Assembly (NCBI GenBank): GCA_002409725.1
Contig: DHOI01000138.1
Location: 1-29,941 of the forward strand
DNA: 29,941 nucleotides
Source: Christensenella sp. UBA5394
Lineage (GTDB): Bacteria > Bacillota > Clostridia > Christensenellales > CAG-138
Reading direction: 5' to 3'
Made by a program: the position numbers and the translations under genes
Shown: piece by piece, positions 14,474 through 21,806 of the stretch
Layout: each line of letters opens with the position of its first letter
Position numbering within the stretch: the first letter of the stretch is position 1
The notes under the pieces: generated by a model
The model's input: only the letters and a program-made list of their open reading frames with translations
Database searches by the model: none
What the model was told of the DNA's origin: nothing

Positions 14474-15085
14474 TTATCCCTCGATGCCTTCCAAGTAAAT
14501 ATTGATGTCCTCCAGGCTGTCGAACGGCAGGCCATCGGCGCATTCCGCGGCAGCATCGGCGGGCAGATCCACATCTAGAGTCAGCAGCACCTCCACCTCC
14601 AGCTTTTCATTCGTTTTTTGCACGGTAAGGGCTTCATCCTTCAGTACGAGCACATAGTGCACGGGGCAGAAGTTATCTGATTGAAGGCACAGCGTCACCA
14701 CCTCGGGGCTGAAAGCTTCCACCGCCGCGGCCCCGTAGTCTTCCTCCAGCTCTAGCCGGGTCTTGCCGATAACGGGCTGCGCGTCCGTCAGCTCCACGAT
14801 GTGGCCACAGGCCATTTGGTAGCGCCAGGTCACGACCGCATTCGGGGATACGGTCTCCTCGCCCATTTTGGCTACCTGCGCCGCGCCCACGGGCGGCTCC
14901 GCCGCCTCTGTTGGGTCAGCCTGCGCCGCCTCCGGGGGCAGGGCAGCCTCCGCAGGGGATTCTATGTTCACCCGCTCCCTGCTTCCGAGGCTGTAGCCCC
15001 CGGCCGCGCCCAGCAGCAGCATGGCACAGCAGAGCATCAGCGCCGTGGAGGCGCGCAAAACGCCAGAGGGATGCAATCCGTTCAT
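14474..15085 (-). CDS. BofC-like membrane-anchored protein
   Basis: The 203-residue product has one N-terminal membrane helix (about 13-32), a Pro/Ala/Glu-rich linker, and a C-terminal region with the pattern ACGH ... CPVHYVLVLKD ... LPADAAAECADGLPFDSLEDINIYLE. This matches the clostridial BofC-C-terminal-domain proteins. In Bacillus subtilis BofC is a forespore-secreted inhibitor of the SpoIVB protease checkpoint, and bofC lies next to ruvAB, as here. Here the protein is probably anchored rather than freely secreted. Its ribosome binding site is embedded in an 11-bp inverted repeat. The assignment is from motif pattern and synteny, so function remains inferred. Confidence 0.65.
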   Translation of the reverse strand: MNGLHPSGVLRASTALMLCCAMLLLGAAGGYSLGSRERVNIESPAEAALPPEAAQADPTEAAEPPVGAAQVAKMGEETVSPNAVVTWRYQMACGHIVELTDAQPVIGKTRLELEEDYGAAAVEAFSPEVVTLCLQSDNFCPVHYVLVLKDEALTVQKTNEKLEVEVLLTLDVDLPADAAAECADGLPFDSLEDINIYLEGIEG

Positions 15086-15114
15086 AAACCAAAACCTCCT
15101 TGGGGTTTTGGTTT
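15086..15114 (-). promoter_or_regulatory. Hairpin around the bofC-like ribosome binding site
   Basis: On the minus strand a perfect 11-bp inverted repeat (AAACCAAAACC/GGTTTTGGTTT) ends exactly at the base before the ATG. The AAGGAGG lies in the loop and the first two pairs of the 3' arm, so folding would limit ribosome access. Confidence 0.7.
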
Positions 15115-15252
15115 ATTATTCCCATAGACAGTACATAACCATACCAAAATGCGTTTTTTACCTTGCCGGCGGCCCGGGGCAGGCCATGTGCGCCCCCGTT
15201 TTTATCCGTCTTTATTGTGCCCTGCGTCTAGCCCGCCGCACCCTTTTGGGGG

Positions 15253-15293
15253 AAACAAACGGCGGCGCACGATGCCGTGCGCCGCTTTGTTTG
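15253..15293 (-). terminator. Terminator after htrA
   Basis: A perfect 9-bp GC-rich stem (GCGGCGCAC/GTGCGCCGC at 15262-15270 and 15277-15285) extended by AAACAAA/TTTGTTT lies 14 bases past the htrA stop. Its near symmetry means it could work on either strand. Confidence 0.8.
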
Positions 15294-15306
15294 CTCGTTT
15301 GCGATA

Positions 15307-16728
15307 TCAATCGATGATATCCGCGTATTCTCCGTTAAGGATCTCCGTGCCGACCAGGTTGATGTCTGCAACGGTGAGGGTAATATCCATCTCCTTACCA
15401 TTGCGCCAGATGTGGAACTCGATCGTATCGCCCACCTGTAAGCCTGCCACATAGTCCACAAGGTCGCTATGCTCACCGGGCACGATGCCATTGTAGGAGA
15501 GGATGATGTCGTTCACGCGTAGATCCGCATGGTGGGCCGGGCCGTTGCGCGTTACGGTATAGACCAGCACGCCCTCGGGGATGTCGTATTCCTCGGCGTA
15601 GTATGCGTCGATGGTCACAACGGAAATGCCGATGCCGGGCCGCACCACGTGTCCCGTGGTGATCAGCTCCGCCACCACCTTCATGGCGTCGTCGATGGGA
15701 ATGGCGTAGCCAATGCCCTCGGCGTTGACCACGTTGCCATAATCGTCATAGCCGGCGTAGAGGGTTTTAGCGCTGGTGATGCCGATCACCCTGCCCTGCA
15801 TATCGAGCAGAGGGCCGCCGCTGGAGCCGGGATTGATAGCCGCGTCCGTTTGCAAATAGCTGTTAACCCGGCCATCCACATTTGTTTGGCGGCCTGTGGC
15901 GCTGATGATGCCGAAGGTGGCTGTATCCGCCAGCTTCTCGCCCGTGGGGTTGCCGATGGCCACGGTAAAATCGCCCACCCGCACATCGGCGCTCGTACCG
16001 AGGGCCAGGGGCGTGAGTGAATCCGCCGGCTCGATCTTGAGCACGGCCACATCGAGGCGCGTATCCGCGCCTACTATCTCGGCTTCGAGCTCATCCCCAT
16101 CGGTAAACTTCACCATTACGCGGGAAGCATCCTCCACCACATGGGCATTAGTAATGATATAGCCCTCGCTGGAAACTACAAAGCCGCTGCCGTAGCCGCC
16201 CAAAAAATCCTCATCGCCACGCTCGGAGGCATAGTAAATATCCAGGCCAACCACGCCCTTGCTCGAATGCTCCACGATATCGGGCAGGGGGTTGACTACA
16301 TTGCCGAGCGCCGGCGCTTGCCCGTCGAAGGCAGGCAGGGGCCTCGAAACATATTCGGGCGGCTCGATCTTCTCGGGCTTCACGGCTTCGGGCTCGGCGG
16401 GATGCGGCGCATCCGAGCGGGGGCCAAAGCCATCCCATTCCCAATCCCATTTCCAAATATCCTCAGGCGTATGCTCCGTGCCCTCCCGGATCAGGGCAGA
16501 TATGCCGCTCGTGCCCAGGGACACCAGCCCCGTGATCAGCGAGCCCAGCGCCAAGCCCACCAGCAGGCAGACCGCGCCCACAGCCACATAGCCGCCTATG
16601 TTGCCGCGCTTTTTCTCCGGCTGCTCCGTGCTGAAGCGTGGCCGCGCGTTGGGATAAGAGGCGGGCGCCTGCTCCTCTTTTGGTGGGTTTTCCTGTTGTT
16701 CACGCTGATAGGTGTTGTTCTCTTCCAT
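15307..16728 (-). CDS. HtrA/DegP-type serine protease with PDZ domain
   Basis: This 473-residue protease is membrane-anchored: a Pro/Gln-rich cytoplasmic N-terminus, one helix (about 46-70), a linker, a trypsin-like domain and one C-terminal PDZ domain. The triad is His196 (TNAHVV), Asp226 (TRLDVAVLK) and Ser303 (INPGSSGGPL). Such enzymes degrade misfolded exported proteins on the outside of the membrane. The linker has an unusual Trp-rich run WKWDWEWD (93-99 region). It follows the kinase gene by 29 bases and is the last gene before a strong terminator. Regulator-kinase-htrA co-transcription suggests the two-component pair governs, or is tied to, envelope protein stress. The gene symbol varies among htrA-type paralogues, so it is left blank. 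Confidence 0.94.
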   Translation of the reverse strand: MEENNTYQREQQENPPKEEQAPASYPNARPRFSTEQPEKKRGNIGGYVAVGAVCLLVGLALGSLITGLVSLGTSGISALIREGTEHTPEDIWKWDWEWDGFGPRSDAPHPAEPEAVKPEKIEPPEYVSRPLPAFDGQAPALGNVVNPLPDIVEHSSKGVVGLDIYYASERGDEDFLGGYGSGFVVSSEGYIITNAHVVEDASRVMVKFTDGDELEAEIVGADTRLDVAVLKIEPADSLTPLALGTSADVRVGDFTVAIGNPTGEKLADTATFGIISATGRQTNVDGRVNSYLQTDAAINPGSSGGPLLDMQGRVIGITSAKTLYAGYDDYGNVVNAEGIGYAIPIDDAMKVVAELITTGHVVRPGIGISVVTIDAYYAEEYDIPEGVLVYTVTRNGPAHHADLRVNDIILSYNGIVPGEHSDLVDYVAGLQVGDTIEFHIWRNGKEMDITLTVADINLVGTEILNGEYADIID

Positions 16729-16757
16729 ATATATTCCTTTCCACGAATCGCTTCGCG

Positions 16758-18233
16758 CTATGCACGCCGCTGCGAGAGTTTGGGCTGCAGCTGGGGCCGC
16801 TCAGCCCGTTTGAGGGTAAAGATGAAGGCCGTACCGCTGCCCAGCTCGCTCTCTACTGTTATATCCTGCCCATGCGCGGCAATAATGCGCTTGACGATGG
16901 AGAGCCCCAAGCCGGTTCCGCTTTGTGCGCGGGGGGTATGCGCCTTTTCGGCTTTGTAGAACCTATCGAACACATAGGGGATATCCTCCGCCGCCATGCC
17001 CTTGCCGCTATCCGCCACGCGGATGGTCGCAAGCCGCTTATCCGCAGCTGTGGAAATAGTCAGGCGGCCTCCCTCCGGGGTGAATTTGACGGCATTGTCA
17101 ATGAGGTTTCGCAGCACCTGTGCGATCTGGTCCGCATCCGCTTCAACATAGCAGTAATTTTCGGAAAAATCAAGCGCTATTTCGATATGCGCAGAGTCGA
17201 TGCGGGCCTCGAAGGTTAGCAGGGTGCGGGCGATCAGCTCGTTGATGTCGAAGGCGCTCAAATTAAGGGCGTATTGGCCGGATTCAATGCGGGCGAGATC
17301 CAGGAGGTCGTTGACCATGCCGGTCATGCGGCGGTTCTCGTCGATGACGATCGCCAGATATTTTGGGCTTTCCTCCGGGGGAATGGTGCCATCCTGTATG
17401 GCCTCCAAAAAGCCGCGCATGGAGGTGAGCGGCGAGCGCAGCTCGTGGGAAACGTTGGCCACGAAGCTGCGGCGGGATTGCTCCAATGAATTGAGCTCAT
17501 TTGCCATCAGGTTAAAGCTCTTGCCCAGCTGGGCTACTTCATCCTGCCCTTTGGCCCGCAGGCGCAGGTCGAACTCGCCCTTGGAAAAGCGCAGCACCGT
17601 GGCGTTCATATCGATGATGGGCCGGGTAATGCGGCCCGTGGTATAGCTCACCGCTAAAAAGGCCACCAGTACCGCGATACAGGAATAGAGCAGCACATCC
17701 ATCCATACCTGGCGCACGGAGGCGTTGATACGGCTCATATCCGTGTGCAAAAAAAGCGCCGCAATGATCCTCTCTCCATTAGCGATGGGGGCTATGAGGG
17801 TCATCACCGGGATATCCACCCGATCCTGGAGCATATTGGTGACGATGCAGCCCGCGTCCGTCCCGTCAAGCAGGGCGAGCGCCTGCTCCTCCACATCCAT
17901 ATCCTGGCTGCCCTTCCATTTTTCCTGCGAGCCTTCATCCACAAAGGCCCGTTTTCCGTATTTGGCATCGGCAAAGCGCAGCACGATCATGGCGTCGTAT
18001 TTACGGGCGATGGTCAATAGCTCCTTTTCCGCCAGGGGCCGCTTGTCGTCATCCATATAGCGGTTGACCACCGTGTCGGCGATCTCCTCGGCCTCGCGCC
18101 GAAGTTCGCTCTCCTTTTCCCCCATATATTGCTGCTGGAACATGCTGCCCACCGTAACGCCCAAGAGGATCATCAGCCCCAGCGTTACGGAAAGGTAGGT
18201 GACCAGCATGCGGGAAAAGAGGGTTCTGAACAT
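16758..18233 (-). CDS. Sensor histidine kinase with HAMP domain (PhoR/ResE-like)
   Basis: The 491-residue kinase has two membrane helices (about 11-31 and 178-198) around an extracytoplasmic sensor domain of roughly 145 residues, then a HAMP linker (about 200-252), the HisKA motif FVANVSHELRSPLTS with His263, and an ATP-binding domain with N380, DSGKGM (408-413) and GTGLGL (439-444). All elements look functional. Its ATG immediately follows the stop of the regulator gene. The sensor domain could not be matched to a ligand class. It phosphorylates, by inference, the adjacent OmpR-type regulator. Confidence 0.95.
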   Translation of the reverse strand: MFRTLFSRMLVTYLSVTLGLMILLGVTVGSMFQQQYMGEKESELRREAEEIADTVVNRYMDDDKRPLAEKELLTIARKYDAMIVLRFADAKYGKRAFVDEGSQEKWKGSQDMDVEEQALALLDGTDAGCIVTNMLQDRVDIPVMTLIAPIANGERIIAALFLHTDMSRINASVRQVWMDVLLYSCIAVLVAFLAVSYTTGRITRPIIDMNATVLRFSKGEFDLRLRAKGQDEVAQLGKSFNLMANELNSLEQSRRSFVANVSHELRSPLTSMRGFLEAIQDGTIPPEESPKYLAIVIDENRRMTGMVNDLLDLARIESGQYALNLSAFDINELIARTLLTFEARIDSAHIEIALDFSENYCYVEADADQIAQVLRNLIDNAVKFTPEGGRLTISTAADKRLATIRVADSGKGMAAEDIPYVFDRFYKAEKAHTPRAQSGTGLGLSIVKRIIAAHGQDITVESELGSGTAFIFTLKRAERPQLQPKLSQRRA

Positions 18234-18914
18234 TTATTTTTTAGCCTCGAATTTATAGCCCACGCCCCACACGGTTTTGAGCTGCCAAGCCTCCCGCTCG
18301 CCCAGCTTTTCGCGGATGCGCTTTACGTGCACATCCACCGTGCGGGAATCACCAAAGAAATCGAAGCCCCATACCTGCTCCAAAAGCTGCTCGCGTGTGA
18401 ATACCTTGCCCTCGCGCGAGGCCAGGAAGAACAGCAGCTCGATCTCCTTGGGCGGCATTTCGATCTGCTTGCCATCCATAATAACGGCGTAATTGTCGAG
18501 GGAAATGGAAAGGCCCTCGAATTCCACGCTCTTTTCGTTTTCGGGCTGGCTGCTGCGCCGAAGCACCGCCTTGACCCGGGCTAGGAGCTCTTTTGCGTCA
18601 AAGGGCTTAACGATATAGTCGTCCGCGCCAAGGTCGAGACCCTGGATGCGATCGAGCGTATCCCCTTTTGCGGTGAGCATGATCACGGGCACGTCGCTTT
18701 CGGCCCGCATCTTGCCCAATACCTCCCAACCGTCCAGGCCGGGCAGCATCACATCCAGCACCACCAGCGCGGGCTGCACCTTGCGGAAAAGCTGCAGGGC
18801 CTCATCCCCCCGCTCGCCGCAGGTCACCTCATAGCCGGCCTTGCGCAGGTACATTTCGATGATGGCCAGGATATTCCGGTCGTCATCGATGACCAGAATG
18901 GAATTCTTCTCCAT
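18234..18914 (-). CDS. OmpR/PhoB-family response regulator
   Basis: The 226-residue regulator has a complete receiver domain (acidic pocket Asp10, Asp11 and Asp12, phospho-Asp54 in VVLDVMLPG, Thr81, Lys103) and a winged-helix C-terminal domain (VDVHVKRIREKLGE and WGVGYKFEAKK). It sits between a DUF523 gene (12 bases upstream) and its kinase (directly downstream). Its targets are unknown; the linked htrA gene is an obvious candidate. Confidence 0.96.
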   Translation of the reverse strand: MEKNSILVIDDDRNILAIIEMYLRKAGYEVTCGERGDEALQLFRKVQPALVVLDVMLPGLDGWEVLGKMRAESDVPVIMLTAKGDTLDRIQGLDLGADDYIVKPFDAKELLARVKAVLRRSSQPENEKSVEFEGLSISLDNYAVIMDGKQIEMPPKEIELLFFLASREGKVFTREQLLEQVWGFDFFGDSRTVDVHVKRIREKLGEREAWQLKTVWGVGYKFEAKK

Positions 18915-18926
18915 GGCGATTCCCCC

Positions 18927-19379
18927 TTATTCTGCTTCTTCTTCGGTCGAAAGGGCGATACCGTAGCGCTTAAACAGCGCGGCCGCCACGCCCATCCCCG
19001 GCCTGCATTGGCCCGAAAAGCTGCCGTCGTAGATGGTTCCTGCGCCGCAGGAAGGGCTGCGGGCCTTCAGAATGGCCTCCGTGACCCCAGCCTCCTGACA
19101 AACGCGCAGGGCTTCCTGTGCACCCTTGATGAAGGCCGCCGTTACATCCCGGCCCGCTTGATCGACCACTTTGGCGAGGCCATCGAGCACGTCTTCCCCG
19201 TCGCCGCCCCGGATTTCGCTGGGCAGGCGGGGCGTAGGCAGGCCGCCTAGGCATTCCGGGCAAATGGCGAGCGCGCCTGCGGCCTTGGCCCGCTCAATCA
19301 CGGTTGCATCCGCTTTGGCTTTGCCGTTATAGCGGCAGCTCTCCCCCAGTAGGCAGGCGGACACGGCCAGTTTTGTCAT
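18927..19379 (-). CDS. DUF523 family protein
   Basis: This is a roughly 150-residue cytoplasmic protein of the DUF523 (YbbK-like) family. Conserved Cys-containing motifs are visible: SACLLGESCRYNG at the N-terminus, CPECLGGLPTPR in the middle and ARSPSCGAGTIYDG in the second half. The function of the family is not established; the conserved Cys residues hint at metal or cluster binding. The ATG at 19379 is chosen because the ATG four codons upstream overlaps the GGAAGG site. It precedes the regulator gene by 12 bases and may be part of that operon. Confidence 0.9.
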   Translation of the reverse strand: MTKLAVSACLLGESCRYNGKAKADATVIERAKAAGALAICPECLGGLPTPRLPSEIRGGDGEDVLDGLAKVVDQAGRDVTAAFIKGAQEALRVCQEAGVTEAILKARSPSCGAGTIYDGSFSGQCRPGMGVAAALFKRYGIALSTEEEAE

Positions 19380-19432
19380 TAATGATACCATCCTTCCCCG
19401 CAGCTTGTATGAACTGGGTGTAAATTTCTGTG

Positions 19433-21784
19433 TTATTTTTGGAAGCTGACCACGGTCACGCCCGCGTCGCCTTCGCCGTATGCGCCCATGCGGAAGCTCT
19501 TGACCCGCTTGTCCCGCCGAAGGAAATCCTGGACGCCGGCCCGCAGCGCGCCCGTGCCCTTGCCGTGGATGATGCTGATCTCCGTAAGCCCGCTCAAAAG
19601 GCAGTTATCAATATATCGGTCTACCGTAAGCAGGGCTTCATCCACCAGCATGCCCCGCACATCCAGCTCTATGCCGGCCTGGCGATCCGCTTCCAGCTGG
19701 ATCTTGCCCACACCCTTCTTGGGCCCGTCATCCTCTAAAAGGCGCAGGTCGCTTAACTTGGCGCTCAGCTTCATAATGCCCGCCTGCACCTGCACCTCGC
19801 CCTTGGCATCCGAAGGCGAAAGCACCGTAGCCTTTTGATCCAGCGAAAGGATACGCACCGTGTCCCCGGGCCGCACGGCCTTGGGAGCCGTGCCATAGGC
19901 GGGCTTCTTTTTGGCCAAGGGCTCGGCCAGCGCACCCTCCTTGGTCCTGAGGGTGTCTCGCGAGCGCTGGATGACCCGGTCCGCAGCGCGCTGGTCGACG
20001 CCCGGGATGGCCCGGATATCGGCAATCAGCTTTTCCATTTCCGTTCTGGTATCCGCCACCAGCTTGCGGGAATCCTCTTTCGCTTTGGCGCGCAGCTTTT
20101 CCCGTTCGGCCTCCATGCGCACACGCTGCTCCTCCACCTCGCGGCGGAGCTTATCCAGCTCCTGTCGGGCCTCGGCAGCCAGGCGGCGTTCTTCTTCCGC
20201 CCTGCGGTGCTGGGCCTCGGCCCCGGAGATAATATCCTCAAATTTAACATCTTCATTTTTCAGGTAGCCCCGCGCTTTTTCGATCAGGCCCTCGCCCATG
20301 CCCAGGCGGCGGGAAATTTCAAAGGCATTGGATTTGCCGGGTATGCCGATGAACAGCCGGTAGGTGGGGCAGAGCCTGTCCACGTCGAATTCCATGGAGG
20401 CGTTCTCCATGCCGGGCCGCATGAGGGCGAAAGCCTTGATCTCGCTATAGTGCGTGGTGGCCACGGTGAGGCAGCCCCGACCGTGCAGCTCTTCAAGAAT
20501 GCTCATGGCGAGCGCCGCGCCCTCAATGGGGTCGGTGCCCGCCCCCAACTCATCCAGCAGCACCAGCGAGCCTACGTCGGCCCGCTCCAAAATGGCAACG
20601 ATGTTGGTCATGTGGCTGGAGAAGGTGGAAAGGCTCTGCTCGATGCTCTGCTCATCGCCGATATCCGCATACACGGCCTCGAACACGGGCAGACGGCTAC
20701 CCACTTGCGCCGGGATGAAAAGGCCGCTCTGGGCCATCAGCACGAACAGGCCCACCGTCTTGAGGGTCACCGTTTTGCCGCCTGTGTTAGGGCCGGTAAT
20801 GATAAGGGTTTGAAAATCCTGCCCCAGCCAGATATCGATAGGCACCACTTGATCTGCCGGTATCAGCGGATGCCTGCCCCGTATGATGCGGGCATAGCCG
20901 CTTTCATCAAGCTCCGGTCGCGTTGCCTCCATCTCCCGGGCCAAGCGCGCCTTGGCAAAGGCCAGGTCTACACGGCCCAATATGCTTAGGCCCTCCATCA
21001 TATCCGCCGCATAGGGGGCGCAAAGGGCCGTGAGCTCGGCGAGGATGCGCTCGATCTCCTCTTCCTCCTCGCCCAGCAGCTTTTTGTATTCATTGCCCAG
21101 CTCCACCACAGCCGTGGGCTCGATGAAGAGCGTGGCTCCGCTGCCGGATTGGTCGTGGATCAGGCCGGGCACATTCTGCCTGTATTCCTGCTTCACGGGC
21201 AGCACGAAACGTCCGTTGCGAATGGTTACCAACGGCTCCTGCAAGTATTTCTGAAAGGTAGTGGAACGGATCATGTTGCCCAGCCGCTCGCGCACCCGAT
21301 CGTTCGTGACCCGCATGCTACGGCGGATGCGGGCCAGGGCCGGGGAAGCGCCGTCGGATATCTCATCTTCGCCGACGATGCAGCGGCCGATCTCCTCCTC
21401 CACGCTGCGGTGGGCGGCCAGCCATTCTGAAAGGTTTCGAAGGCGCGGGCAGTCCTCAGCGGCCTCCAAGGCCTCCTTGCAAAGGCGGATGGCCCGAAGA
21501 ACCCGTGCCAAGCCCAAAAGCTCCGTTGGCGAGAGGTAGAGCGCCGCGTGAATGCGTTTGAGGCAGGGGCGCATATCCGGGAAATCCTCCACAGGCGCAT
21601 GGCCCGTGCGCAAATACAGGCTCTCCGCCTCGGCCGTAAGGGCCAGGGCGGAGGCGACTTCCTCCCGCGTAAAGGTGGGGGTCAGCGCCTCGGCCAGCTC
21701 CCGGCCGGCAAAGCATTGGGCCTTCTGCGCCAGCTGCGCACGTATTTTATCGTATTCCAGGGTTTTTAATACTTTATCCAGCAT
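19433..21784 (-). CDS. mutS2: MutS2 family ATPase/endonuclease with Smr domain
   Basis: The 783-residue protein has the MutS2 layout: core clamp and lever region without the mismatch-recognition domain, ATPase domain with Walker A GPNTGGKT (331-338) and Walker B LVLLDELGAGTDP (Asp411, Glu412), a long coiled coil (about 520-620), a KOW-like segment and a C-terminal Smr domain (LDVRGM and IHGKGTGALRAGV). MutS2 is linked to suppression of recombination in some bacteria, and in Bacillus to rescue of collided ribosomes. It overlaps no neighbour; the U32 gene ends 22 bases upstream, and DUF523 starts 53 bases downstream. Confidence 0.96.
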   Translation of the reverse strand: MLDKVLKTLEYDKIRAQLAQKAQCFAGRELAEALTPTFTREEVASALALTAEAESLYLRTGHAPVEDFPDMRPCLKRIHAALYLSPTELLGLARVLRAIRLCKEALEAAEDCPRLRNLSEWLAAHRSVEEEIGRCIVGEDEISDGASPALARIRRSMRVTNDRVRERLGNMIRSTTFQKYLQEPLVTIRNGRFVLPVKQEYRQNVPGLIHDQSGSGATLFIEPTAVVELGNEYKKLLGEEEEEIERILAELTALCAPYAADMMEGLSILGRVDLAFAKARLAREMEATRPELDESGYARIIRGRHPLIPADQVVPIDIWLGQDFQTLIITGPNTGGKTVTLKTVGLFVLMAQSGLFIPAQVGSRLPVFEAVYADIGDEQSIEQSLSTFSSHMTNIVAILERADVGSLVLLDELGAGTDPIEGAALAMSILEELHGRGCLTVATTHYSEIKAFALMRPGMENASMEFDVDRLCPTYRLFIGIPGKSNAFEISRRLGMGEGLIEKARGYLKNEDVKFEDIISGAEAQHRRAEEERRLAAEARQELDKLRREVEEQRVRMEAEREKLRAKAKEDSRKLVADTRTEMEKLIADIRAIPGVDQRAADRVIQRSRDTLRTKEGALAEPLAKKKPAYGTAPKAVRPGDTVRILSLDQKATVLSPSDAKGEVQVQAGIMKLSAKLSDLRLLEDDGPKKGVGKIQLEADRQAGIELDVRGMLVDEALLTVDRYIDNCLLSGLTEISIIHGKGTGALRAGVQDFLRRDKRVKSFRMGAYGEGDAGVTVVSFQK

Positions 21785-21806
21785 GGTCGTATCCTTGCTT
21801 TTGCTT

